From Caulobacter sp. Root343 (GTDB taxonomy: Bacteria > Pseudomonadota > Alphaproteobacteria > Caulobacterales > Caulobacteraceae): 64,000 nt of DNA. The position numbers were made by a program, and so were the translations under genes. Below are positions 1 to 8,048 of the stretch, in pieces. The stretch spans positions 37,708 to 101,707 of the forward strand of contig NZ_LMDF01000002.1 in the NCBI RefSeq assembly GCF_001425745.1. The letters run 5' to 3'. Each line of letters opens with the position of its first letter. The first letter of the stretch is position 1. The notes beneath the pieces were generated by a model. The model saw only the letters and a list, made by a program, of their open reading frames with translations, was not told the origin of the DNA and made no database searches.

Positions 1-2
1 GC

Positions 3-374
3 ACCGACAACGCGTTCTGGACCGACAACTGCGACCCCGCCTCGATCCCGGAGAGCCTGCAGGATCACTTGGCCATGTGGAAGCACCGGCCGCCCAACGT
101 GTTCGACTTCCCCAGCCTCCATGAGAGCTTCAAGTACTTCAACTATCAGTACATTCTGTACGGCATGGGCCATCCGACGGCGATCGATCCGGCCGCCCAC
201 GTCCATGGCGACCTGGCTCGCGCCGACTTCGCTCGCGTGCGGGAGGCAGGCAAGCGCGCCGCGTCCAGCCTGCCCGATCACCGCGCCCTGCTGAACGCGG
301 TCTACGCCCACGGCTTCTCCAGCAAGGCCCCCGACCAAGCCATGGCCGAGGCCGCCGAGACCGTGCGGCGGTGA
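3..374 (+). CDS. tryptophan halogenase family protein, C-terminal part (5' end outside window)
   Basis: The reading frame is open from the window edge and ends at TGA 372-374, so only about the last 123 residues are present. The visible part (WKHRPPNVFD, then FNYQYILYGMGH) matches my memory of the C-terminal region of flavin-dependent tryptophan halogenases, which use FADH2, chloride and oxygen to halogenate an indole. The FAD-binding GxGxxG and the WxWxIP motif would lie upstream and cannot be checked. The stop overlaps the GTG start of the next gene by 4 bases, implying translational coupling. In Caulobacterales such genes are often found with TonB receptors, SapC-like and DUF6445 proteins, where the true substrate is mostly unknown. 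Family assignment is fairly sure, substrate unknown. Confidence 0.75.
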   Translation, partial: TDNAFWTDNCDPASIPESLQDHLAMWKHRPPNVFDFPSLHESFKYFNYQYILYGMGHPTAIDPAAHVHGDLARADFARVREAGKRAASSLPDHRALLNAVYAHGFSSKAPDQAMAEAAETVRR

Positions 375-1084
375 GCGACGTGGTCTTCGAGGCGCGACCC
401 GATCCGCGCATCGAGGTCCTGACCGTCGGGACCGAGAACACACCGGTGCTGGTCCTCGACGGCCTGCTGACGGGCGGGCAGGCCCTGGTCGACCACGCCG
501 CCGAGGCCGTGCTGGCCCCGGTCAAGGCGGGCGTGAACTTCTATCCCGGTGTCCGCGCGCCGGCCCCTGCCCCCTACGTCCAGGCCCTGGTCAGGGCGCT
601 GCGTCCTCACATGGCGCGGGTGTTCGGCGCGCCCGACGGCGGCCGGGCCGGGGTGACCTGCGCCCTCTCCATGGCGGTGACCCCGGCCAGCAAGGCGACG
701 GTGGTCCAGCGCCTGCCGCACATCGACACCGCCGAGCCCAACCAGCTGGCCATCCTGCACTATCTGTGCGGACCCGAGCGCGGCGGCACCGCCTTCTACC
801 GCCATCGCGAGACCGGGCTGGAGACGATCGATCCCGACCAGTCAAAGCCCTATTTCGCCGCCCTGCGCCGCCAGATCGAGCGCGTCCCGATCGATCCAGG
901 CTACATCACCGGCTCCAGCGCTCTGTTCGACCGGATCGGCGCCGTCGAGGCGGCCTTCGACCGGATCATCGTCTATCCCAGCCGCCTGCTGCACGCCGGG
1001 ATCCTGCCCGACACGCCGGTCAGCCTTGATCCGCGCGCGGGGCGGCTGACGGTCAACAGCTTCTATCGGTACGAGCCGGGCTAG
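371..1084 (+). CDS. DUF6445 family protein, 2OG-Fe(II) oxygenase-like
   Basis: A 237-residue protein starting at GTG 371, which overlaps the halogenase stop as GTGA. It carries the FYPGVRAPAP segment near residue 57 typical of DUF6445 proteins. A HxD pair (HIDTAE, about residue 117), a GGTAFYRH stretch (about 138) and a later LLHAG (about 213) look like the HxD...H metal triad of the cupin-fold 2-oxoglutarate/Fe(II) oxygenases. That fold assignment is inference. Coupling to a halogenase suggests both act on the same substrate or in one uptake/modification cluster. No signal peptide is visible, so it is probably cytoplasmic. Confidence 0.7.
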   Translation: MSDVVFEARPDPRIEVLTVGTENTPVLVLDGLLTGGQALVDHAAEAVLAPVKAGVNFYPGVRAPAPAPYVQALVRALRPHMARVFGAPDGGRAGVTCALSMAVTPASKATVVQRLPHIDTAEPNQLAILHYLCGPERGGTAFYRHRETGLETIDPDQSKPYFAALRRQIERVPIDPGYITGSSALFDRIGAVEAAFDRIIVYPSRLLHAGILPDTPVSLDPRAGRLTVNSFYRYEPG

Positions 1085-1239
1085 CTGTTCTTCGCGGAAA
1101 ATTCGTGCGTGCGTCGATCGAACGCATGGATCTGGCCGTGGCGGCGGCGGCTCCACGAAGCATGGATAACCCGCCCTTCACCCTTTTGCGCCACCGATGG
1201 ACGGTCCGCCTCTCCGCGCGGTGAAGCCGAAAGTCCGTC

Positions 1240-4200
1240 ATGGCCGTCGAGATCGCCGAAGACGACGTCGCGACCTTGCGCGCGCGCCTCGATCGCATGA
1301 CCCGACTGGCCTCGGCCCAGAAGGCGCTGTCGGAGGCCGATCCGGACCTCGACGGCTTCATGGCCGCGATCGTCGTGCACCTGGCCGCGCTGACCGGCGC
1401 CAAGGGCGCGATGATCATGCTGGTGGAGGGCGACGAGCTTGTCTGCCGCGCCGCCAGCGACAGGTCCCTGATCGGCGACCGCCAGAAGCGGGTCGACGGC
1501 CAGTTGGGACAGAGCGCGGTCGCCTCTGGGGACGGCGCCATGGCCTGCGCGCCGCTGAGCCACGCGACCGAGTTTCTGGGCGTGCTGAAGGTGTTCTCCA
1601 AGCGCAACGGCGCCTTCGACGACGACGACCTCGACATCCTGCGCGTGCTGGCCTCGATGCTGGGCGCCCAGATGTCGCGCCAGCTGGAGTTCGACCAGCG
1701 CGAGAAGCTGCTGGCCGAGAAGACCGAGGCCCTGGAACGGGCGGCCTGGGAGACCCAGCAGCGCGGTCGCCTGGAATCGATCCTGCGCGCCAACGAGGCG
1801 CGGCTCGACAACATCATCGCCCACGCCCACCAGGCGATCGTCACCATGGACGGCCGGGGGCGCATCACCGGCTGGAACGAGCATGCCGAGAAGATCTTCG
1901 GCTGGAGCGCCGTCGACGTCTTCGAGCGTTCGATCGGCGAGGTGATCATCCCGGCCGACCAGCGCGCGGCGCGGGCGGCGGGCCTCAAGCGCTTCATGGA
2001 GACCGGCGAAAGCGACATGATCGGCCGGCGGGTCGAGGTTCCAGCCCTGCGCCGGGACGGAAGCGTCTTTCCGATCGAGCTGGCGATCAGCGCCTCGCGG
2101 ACCGAGGACGGCTGGCAATTCACGGCCCTGATGCACGACATCTCCGAGCGACGGGCTCAGGAGGAACTGTTCGAGAACGCCTTCCACCACGCCCCGATCG
2201 GCATGGCGCTGGTCGATCTGGACGGCCGGCTGGTCAAGCTGAACGACAACTTCTGCCAGATCGTCGGCTACCCGCCGGACGAGGCGCGCGCGCTGGACTT
2301 CCAGAGCATCACCCATCCCGACGACCTACAGGCCGATCTCGAGTTCCTGCGGCAACTGCTGGCCGGGGAGATCCCGCGCTACCAGATGGAGAAGCGCTAC
2401 ATCCGCAAGGACGGCGTTGTGATCTGGGTGCGTCTGTCGGTGTCGCTGGTGCGCGGCGCCGATGGCGCGGCCCGGCACTTCATCGCCCAGATCCAGGACC
2501 AGACCGCCCGCCGGGCGATCGAGAACCGCTACCGGCTGATGGCCGAGAACACGACCGACGTCATCGTCACCAGCGATCTGCGGGGGCGTTCGACGTTCGT
2601 CTCGCCGGCCTGCGAGGCGGTGATCGGCTACACCCCGGAAGAACGGCTCGGCGACACGCCCCTGGCGATCACCCATCCCGAGGACGCCGCGTCCCTGCAT
2701 GCGGCCTTCGCGGGACTGGTCACCGGCCAACCGGCGGGCCGGGTGCGCTGGCGGGTGCGCCACAAGCGAACCGACGATTGGATCTGGGTCGAGTCGAACC
2801 CCGTCCTGATCCGCGACGAGGTCAGCGGCGAGCCGACCGGCTTCCTCGACGTGATCCGCGACGTCACCACCCAGAAGCTGCAGGAAGACGCCCTGGCCCA
2901 GGCGCACCTCGACGCCGAGGCGGCCATGCGCTCCAAGGCCGACTTCCTGGCCAATATGAGCCACGAGCTGCGCACGCCGCTGAACAGCATCATCGGCTTC
3001 ACCCGCCTGCTGACCGAAAGCCGGGGCCTGGCGCCCGAGGACCAGCGTCGCATCGAGCTCGTTCACGGCGCCGGCCAGGCCCTGCACGCGGTGATCGACA
3101 ACGTGCTCGACTTCTCCAAGCTGGAGGCGGCGGCGCTGGAGCTGCACGCGGCCCCGTTCGACCCGGTCGAGCTGCTGCGCCAGACGGTGGCCCTGCTCGA
3201 ACCCCAGGCGGCGGCCAAGGATCTGCGCCTGAAGACCATGATCGACGCCGACGCGCCGGTCAGCGTCATCGGCGACGCTGGCCGCCTGCGCCAGGTGTTG
3301 CTCAATCTTCTGTCCAACGCCGTGAAGTTCACCGCGAAAGGCGGCGTCACCGCCAGCCTGACGTGCGTGGGTGGCGACGACACGGCCCCGCGCCTGCGGA
3401 TCGAGATCGTCGACACCGGCTCGGGCATAGCGGAAGGCAAGCTGGACGGCCTGTTCAACCGCTTCGTCCAGGCCGGCTCGTCAGTCTCGGCCCATTACGG
3501 CGGCACCGGTCTGGGCCTGGCCATCTCGCGCCAACTGATCACCCTGATGGGCGGCGAGATCGGCGTCGAGAGTACGGTCGGCAAAGGGTCGATCTTCTGG
3601 TTCGAGGTGGCCCTGCCGCTGGGCGCGAGCGAGGGCGGCGGCGTCAAGCACGCGCCCGAGGCCGAGCCGCTGCGCCTGACCGGCCGCCGCATCCTGGTGG
3701 TCGACGACGTCGAGCTGAACCGCGAGCTGATGCTGGCCCTGCTCAGCAAGTACGGCTGCGAGATCGGCCTGGCCGAGGACGGCGCGCAAGCGATCGATGC
3801 CTTGCGCGCGCGGCCGTATGAACTGGTCCTGATGGACTGCCAGATGCCGGTGATGGACGGCTTCGCCGCCACCCGGGCGATCCGCGCCTCGGGCGAGGCG
3901 TTCGCCGAGATCCCGATCGTGGCCCTGACCGCCAGCGCCCAGCCCGAACACCTGGCCCGCTGCGAGGCGGCGGGCATGAACGACCACCTGACCAAGCCGC
4001 TGAATCCAGGGGCGTTGGAGCGGGTCCTCGAGATGATCTTCCGCGGCGCCCCCGCGCCGGTGGCGGTCGAGCCGACGGTCGACGCCGGCGCCGAGGCCCG
4101 CCAGTACCTGGTGGAGTCGATGGGCGCGTCCGCCGTGCGGGCGCTGCTGGCCATCCTGCTGGCCCAGCTGGAGAGCCGTTTCGGGCAGGACGACGCCGAG

Positions 4201-4437
4201 GCCGTGCGCGAGGACGCCCACGCCCTGGCCGGTTCAGCGGGCATGATGGGATTCCTGGATCTCTCCCGGACTTGCCGCGACCTTGAGGCCGCGATCGAAG
4301 GCGGCGACGACCATCGCGAGGCTCTGGATTTGACACGCGGCCTCGTCGCGCGGACCATCGCGGTCGCCCGGCGCTGGGAGGCGGATCTGGCCGCCGCCGA
4401 CGCACCGATGCGGCAGGCCGCTCAGCGGCTGCACTAA
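1240..4437 (+). CDS. hybrid sensor histidine kinase with GAF, three PAS, receiver and Hpt domains
   Basis: A 1065-residue soluble kinase with no membrane segment. In order: GAF-like region (about 20-165), coiled-coil linker, three PAS/PAC units (about 190-310, 312-430, 430-550), HisKA with MSHELRTPLN (phospho-accepting His575), HATPase_c with N box near 688, D box DTGSGIA near 722 and GGTGLGLA near 754, a receiver domain (VVDDVELNR onward, phospho-acceptor Asp866 in LMDCQMP, Lys in TKPL), and a C-terminal Hpt domain with His994 in DAHALAGSAG. All catalytic residues for a His-Asp-His relay are present. The downstream CheY-like gene, 12 bases away, is the obvious final acceptor. The ligand sensed by GAF/PAS is unknown. 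The start at ATG 1240 lacks a strong Shine-Dalgarno, so a nearby alternative is possible. Confidence 0.93.
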   Translation: MAVEIAEDDVATLRARLDRMTRLASAQKALSEADPDLDGFMAAIVVHLAALTGAKGAMIMLVEGDELVCRAASDRSLIGDRQKRVDGQLGQSAVASGDGAMACAPLSHATEFLGVLKVFSKRNGAFDDDDLDILRVLASMLGAQMSRQLEFDQREKLLAEKTEALERAAWETQQRGRLESILRANEARLDNIIAHAHQAIVTMDGRGRITGWNEHAEKIFGWSAVDVFERSIGEVIIPADQRAARAAGLKRFMETGESDMIGRRVEVPALRRDGSVFPIELAISASRTEDGWQFTALMHDISERRAQEELFENAFHHAPIGMALVDLDGRLVKLNDNFCQIVGYPPDEARALDFQSITHPDDLQADLEFLRQLLAGEIPRYQMEKRYIRKDGVVIWVRLSVSLVRGADGAARHFIAQIQDQTARRAIENRYRLMAENTTDVIVTSDLRGRSTFVSPACEAVIGYTPEERLGDTPLAITHPEDAASLHAAFAGLVTGQPAGRVRWRVRHKRTDDWIWVESNPVLIRDEVSGEPTGFLDVIRDVTTQKLQEDALAQAHLDAEAAMRSKADFLANMSHELRTPLNSIIGFTRLLTESRGLAPEDQRRIELVHGAGQALHAVIDNVLDFSKLEAAALELHAAPFDPVELLRQTVALLEPQAAAKDLRLKTMIDADAPVSVIGDAGRLRQVLLNLLSNAVKFTAKGGVTASLTCVGGDDTAPRLRIEIVDTGSGIAEGKLDGLFNRFVQAGSSVSAHYGGTGLGLAISRQLITLMGGEIGVESTVGKGSIFWFEVALPLGASEGGGVKHAPEAEPLRLTGRRILVVDDVELNRELMLALLSKYGCEIGLAEDGAQAIDALRARPYELVLMDCQMPVMDGFAATRAIRASGEAFAEIPIVALTASAQPEHLARCEAAGMNDHLTKPLNPGALERVLEMIFRGAPAPVAVEPTVDAGAEARQYLVESMGASAVRALLAILLAQLESRFGQDDAEAVREDAHALAGSAGMMGFLDLSRTCRDLEAAIEGGDDHREALDLTRGLVARTIAVARRWEADLAAADAPMRQAAQRLH

Positions 4438-4449
4438 GGAGGCTCGCTC

Positions 4450-4872
4450 GTGTCCGCGTCCGCCGCCATCCTGGTCATCGATGACGACGCCGTGGTGCGC
4501 CAGTTCGCCGAGCTGGTGCTGGCCCAGGCGGGCTACAACGTCTCGTCGGCGGCGACCGCGGAACTGGGCATGAGGGCCCTGCAAGCGTCGCGCTGGGACC
4601 TCGTCCTGCTGGACATCAACATGCCCGGCATGACCGGCCTCGACGTCCTGCGACTGCGGAAACACCAGCGGCTGAAGGCGGCGGTGATGATGATGACCGC
4701 GCGCGACGACGCCGCCACCGTGCGCCAGGCGATGGAAACCGGGGCCGACGGCTACATGGTCAAGCCGTTCGGGCCGCGGGACCTGCTCAAGCGGGTCGAG
4801 GCCATGCTGAACCCCGAGAAGTTCCGCGCCGCGCCCAAGGATAGTGGTCGTCCGCCGTTGGAACTGGACTAG
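4450..4872 (+). CDS. CheY-like single-domain response regulator
   Basis: A 140-residue receiver domain without an output domain. The GTG start at 4450 is preceded by AAGGAGG at 4436-4442, which decides it. Acidic pocket D11-D13, phospho-acceptor D55 in LLDINMPG, T83 and K105 (VKPFG) are all in place. It lies 12 bases after the hybrid kinase stop and is probably co-transcribed, acting as the terminal acceptor of that kinase's Hpt domain. The output must go through a protein partner or back into the relay. The stop abuts the stop of the convergent dam-like gene (4873) with no intergenic space and no visible terminator. Confidence 0.92.
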   Translation: MSASAAILVIDDDAVVRQFAELVLAQAGYNVSSAATAELGMRALQASRWDLVLLDINMPGMTGLDVLRLRKHQRLKAAVMMMTARDDAATVRQAMETGADGYMVKPFGPRDLLKRVEAMLNPEKFRAAPKDSGRPPLELD

Positions 4873-5700
4873 CTACCAACTCAGATAGAGCGCCTCGGAC
4901 ACCGTTTCGACGGGCCCGTTCAGCACCTTGGCCACCGCCGAATAGCCGCTGACCAGGGCCGTCCTGCGCCGATAGAGCGCCTCGGGAACCTCGGCCCGGT
5001 AGACCGTCTCGCCGCGCCGGCCGTCGAATGACAGGGCCCAGCGCACCCCGCGCCGGTTCAGATCGTCCAACGCCGCGAACAGCGCCGCCTCGTCGATCCC
5101 GCCGATGTAGCGCTGCTTGTTCCCGGCATAGGGCGGGTCGAGATAGACGAAGTCGCCGGCCCGGGTTTCGGCCAGGGTCTCGCGATAGTCGCGCGCGACG
5201 AACTCCACCCCCCGCAGGCGCGCCGACCAGGCTTGGACGGCCTTGGCGAAACTGCCTGGCAGCATGCCCCTGCGCGACAGGTGGAAAGAGTTGTTGAAGT
5301 CGCCGTCGCGGCTGAAGCGGACGATGCCGTTGACGCAGGTCCGCATCAGGAAGTTCAGGTCGGCCGGCCGCTTCTCGGCGTTGAAGCGGTCGCGGACGGC
5401 GTAGAAATAGCCGGGCAGGTCCTCCTGCAGCCGCCGCCACTGGTCGGCATAGTCGGCGATCAGGGCCTCCGGCTCGGCCTGGGCCATCTTCCAGAAGCCG
5501 ATCAGCGGCGCATAGAGGTCGCTGGCCACGGCCCCTTCGCGAGCCAGATGATAGAGCACCGCGCCGCCGCCCAGGAACGGCTCGACATAGCGCGCGTGCG
5601 GCGGCGCCAAGCGGACGATCTCGGCCGCCTGGCTGCGCTTGCTGCCCGTCCATTTCAGGATCGACGGGACCTCGCTCGGGGCGGGGCGCTTTTCCTTCAC
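4873..5700 (-). CDS. dam: DNA adenine methylase, D12 class (Dam-like)
   Basis: About 275 residues if started at GTG 5700; the frame stays open to ATG 5868, but the extra 56 residues look non-coding. Homology begins at VPSILKWTGSKR, the N-terminal signature of D12-class N6-adenine methyltransferases. Motif I is FLGGGAVLYHL (SAM binding) and motif IV is DPPYAGNKQ (catalytic). Members usually methylate GATC or a related site, but specificity cannot be read here. No restriction endonuclease is adjacent, so it looks like an orphan methylase. Caulobacter is known for the unrelated CcrM (GANTC), so this is accessory. It is convergent with the CheY-like gene, stop against stop. Confidence 0.85.
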   Translation of the reverse strand: MKEKRPAPSEVPSILKWTGSKRSQAAEIVRLAPPHARYVEPFLGGGAVLYHLAREGAVASDLYAPLIGFWKMAQAEPEALIADYADQWRRLQEDLPGYFYAVRDRFNAEKRPADLNFLMRTCVNGIVRFSRDGDFNNSFHLSRRGMLPGSFAKAVQAWSARLRGVEFVARDYRETLAETRAGDFVYLDPPYAGNKQRYIGGIDEAALFAALDDLNRRGVRWALSFDGRRGETVYRAEVPEALYRRRTALVSGYSAVAKVLNGPVETVSEALYLSW

Positions 5701-5809
5701 CGGACGGGCTCGGCGGCCCTGGGGGCGAGCATCATGGCGGACCTGGCGGCGACGCCGCGAATCGCGGCCCGCGGCCAGTTTATCGAAGGCGACGCATACC
5801 CGTCCGGTC

Positions 5810-5963
5810 CATGCGATTGATAGAGCGTGGCCCGTAGCCGGCGACGTATTTCCAGGTGTAGATCTCATTTATCATTTCAATATAAAAGATAAATGGAAGA
5901 TGTTATTTTCGGATTCGCTTACGAGTTTTTGTCGAAGCCAAGTCTCTTCATCGGAGATGAACT
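5810..5963. other. AT-richer intergenic patch between dam-like gene and small hypothetical gene
   Basis: The stretch around 5855-5960 is clearly richer in A and T than anything nearby (runs such as TTTATCATTTCAATATAAAA at 5869-5888). It contains no gene I can support. It probably holds the promoter of the small gene at 5964 and possibly that of the dam-like gene. Its composition fits recently acquired DNA. Confidence 0.5.
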
Positions 5964-6338
5964 TTGATTCGCTACGATCTTGATGAAGCGCGAAAACTAT
6001 TGAATCTTGACCTGAGAGAGGTTCGCAGGGCCGTCATCGCGATGACCTGGGCGATCGATCTGGTCCAGCGCGACCCCGGCGTCGCCCAATGGGACTGGAT
6101 CATCGATTTCCGTGGCGCCTTCGACGACGACGCAGAGGTGTCTCATCTCTCGCGATTGGCGGCCGTGTTCCCCCCGGTCGAGAACCCGGCCTGGAGCTTG
6201 CTGATCAGCCGCGACCCGTATCTCTATCTGCTGGCCCAGGCGATGGACGGGTTGTTCCCGAACCGCAAGCACCTGGTCGTCACGACGCCGGACGAGGCCG
6301 ATCTAGCCTTGAGGCGCGTGCGTGGAGCGACCGCCTGA
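5964..6338 (+). CDS. hypothetical protein, small alpha/beta
   Basis: A 124-residue protein. The start is TTG 5964, supported by CGGAGA at 5952-5957 with 7 to 8 bases of spacing; the ATG at 5957 is out of frame and stops after 8 codons. The sequence alternates helices and strands (WDWIIDFRG, WSLLISRDPY, KHLVVTTPDEAD), loosely like a STAS/SpoIIAA-type fold, but this is weak. There is no signal peptide or membrane segment. It sits between an orphan methylase and tRNA-Ser and is preceded by AT-rich DNA, so it may be accessory. Function unknown. Confidence 0.6.
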   Translation: MIRYDLDEARKLLNLDLREVRRAVIAMTWAIDLVQRDPGVAQWDWIIDFRGAFDDDAEVSHLSRLAAVFPPVENPAWSLLISRDPYLYLLAQAMDGLFPNRKHLVVTTPDEADLALRRVRGATA

Positions 6339-6405
6339 TCGGGAGCCGAAGCTGATCGTGGCGGCTCGAGAGCCGGGCCTGAATGTCGGGCGTTCTAAGG
6401 GGTGG

Positions 6406-6495
<90 letters not shown>

Positions 6496-6611
6496 AGGCC
6501 GCCGTTCGGGGAGGCTTTTGCAAGCCGCCCGAGGTCGAGGGCGCGATACCTAGCGGCGTCGCCGTCGGGACGCAAGCCCCCCGGAGACGCTTTCTCCAAG
6601 CTTTTTCGCCC

Positions 6612-7031
6612 TCAGCTCTTTGGCCGCAGAATCATCTGGGTGCAGCGGAAAAGCGCGATGGTCTTGCCGGTCGTCTCGTTGGTCACGACCGCGTCCCAGA
6701 CCTGGGTGTTGCGGCCGCCGTGGACCAGATTGGCCTCGACCGCCACGCCGCCCTCGCGGGCCGTGCCCAGGAAGTTCGACTTCAGCTCGATGGTGGTGAA
6801 GCTGGTTGCGCCTTCCGGAAGGGAGACCAGGCAGCCATAGCCGCTGGCCGAGTCGGCCAGGGCGATGACGCTGGCGGCGTGCAGGAAGCCGTTGGGCGCC
6901 ATGTGGCGCTTGTCGACGTCGAAGCGGCCTTTCACATGGCCCGAGCGCGCCTCCAGCCATTGCAGGCCCAGCAGGTCAGGCAGGAAGCCGGCCTGGCCCG
7001 CCGTCAGGGCGGCGCTGAAATCCTCGGCCAT
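6612..7031 (-). CDS. PaaI-family hotdog thioesterase
   Basis: About 139 residues from ATG 7031 (MAEDFS); a start 15 bases further up (7046) is also possible. The hotdog core is recognisable: NGFLHAASVIALADSASGYG is the central helix with the family's glycine/aspartate region, followed by strands ATSFTTIELKSNFLG and TQVWDAVVTNETTGKTIALFRCTQM. The family hydrolyses small acyl- or aryl-CoA thioesters in the cytoplasm. The substrate here is unknown. Confidence 0.85.
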   Translation of the reverse strand: MAEDFSAALTAGQAGFLPDLLGLQWLEARSGHVKGRFDVDKRHMAPNGFLHAASVIALADSASGYGCLVSLPEGATSFTTIELKSNFLGTAREGGVAVEANLVHGGRNTQVWDAVVTNETTGKTIALFRCTQMILRPKS

Positions 7032-7115
7032 GGTCGTCGTCCCCATACGTTGGCGAGCCGTATGCGCGGCAATGGTCCCGCAGGCAAGTCGGTTTCGAAA
7101 GAGGACTCGGAAGGC

Positions 7116-7958
7116 CTAGAGCGTGGAGAGGTCGACGGCCGGGAAGCGGGGGCCGGCTTCGGCCTCCGGCGGCAGGCGGCCGGCGCGGACCGCCACGCGC
7201 AGGGCGGCCGGGGCCAGCACCGGGTCGGGCAGGAAGGCGTCGGCGGCGGTGCGCAGGGCGATGAAGTCCAGCCGGTCGATCTTGTCGTTCAGCTGGATGT
7301 TGGCGGCCTTTTCCTCGGCCACGGTCGACTCGCGAGGCTCGGCCGCGCAAACGCCCGGCAGGACGCGGGTCTTGGGCGGCAGCTGAAGGAACTTGCGCGC
7401 GTCGTCCCAGGCCTTGCCGGGGTCGGCGCCGGGGACGTCGCAACGGCCCGCGCCTTCGTCCGGCGCCAGCAGCAGGTCGCCGGTGAAGACGACATCGCCC
7501 ATCCGGTAGGCGACCGCCCCGGGCAGGCGGCCGGTCATGGCGATGGCGGTGATCTCCAGCCCGCCCATCGGCAGGGCCTCGCCGTCCTTGGCCAGTTTGT
7601 CGAAGTCCCAGCCGTCCAGGTCGACGCCGCTCTCGCCCAGCTTGGGGGCCAGGCGCTTGAGGCTCTGGACTACGCCGGCGCCAATGCAGATCGAGGCGCC
7701 CGTCTCGTACTTCACGTGACCGGCGGCCGAGAGGTGGCCGGTGTGCAGGCCGGTTTCGAGGATCCAGGTCGGGCCCAGGTCCTTGGCGCGAATGTCGGCG
7801 ATGATCTTGTCGATGAAGCCGGTGCCGACGGTCTCGGTGGCCAGGTCGAAGTCCAGCACCGGATCGACGATGGCGCAGAGGAAGGTAGCCGGATCGACGA
7901 TCAGGTAGGTCACCGTCCCTGTCGAGGGATGGCGATAAGCAGAGATTTCCGGCTGCAT
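7116..7958 (-). CDS. metallo-beta-lactamase-fold protein, ETHE1/persulfide-dioxygenase-like, metal site degenerate
   Basis: A 280-residue protein that follows the ETHE1/Blh-type MBL family from end to end: YLIVDPATFLCAIVDPVLDFD, GPTWILETGLHTGHLSAAGHVK, VFTGDLLLAPDEGAGRCDVPG and RVLPGVCAAEPRESTVAEEK. The usual metal motifs are altered. THxHxDH reads TGLHTGH, HTPGHTP reads AMTGRLP, and the PGHDY histidine reads PGVCA. Only two of the first-motif histidines and the FTGD aspartate remain. A normal dinuclear or Fe(II) centre therefore looks impossible, although the fold seems intact and the gene is not frameshifted. It could be a binding or regulatory pseudoenzyme. The start ATG 7958 has GAGG about 9 bases upstream. 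Confidence 0.85.
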   Translation of the reverse strand: MQPEISAYRHPSTGTVTYLIVDPATFLCAIVDPVLDFDLATETVGTGFIDKIIADIRAKDLGPTWILETGLHTGHLSAAGHVKYETGASICIGAGVVQSLKRLAPKLGESGVDLDGWDFDKLAKDGEALPMGGLEITAIAMTGRLPGAVAYRMGDVVFTGDLLLAPDEGAGRCDVPGADPGKAWDDARKFLQLPPKTRVLPGVCAAEPRESTVAEEKAANIQLNDKIDRLDFIALRTAADAFLPDPVLAPAALRVAVRAGRLPPEAEAGPRFPAVDLSTL

Positions 7959-8048
7959 TAATAAGCCTCAGACGCCCGAGGCGCGTAACATGGCGCGCAA
8001 GCCGTTAAACATCAGCGAACAGCGCCGCTGGAAAACAGATTCTCGCGA

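Noticed and set aside
1081..2316. Long open frame opposite the hybrid histidine kinase
   Set aside because: GC-rich DNA leaves antisense frames open; the plus strand has complete kinase domains and this frame has none.
5701..5740. Tiny 12-codon reading frame ending on the dam GTG start
   Set aside because: It overlaps as GTGA and could look like a leader peptide, but there is no ribosome binding site or codon pattern to support it.
5639..5983. Plus-strand open frame covering the dam upstream region
   Set aside because: No ribosome binding site or recognisable content, and it ends in a frame that conflicts with the supported TTG start at 5964.
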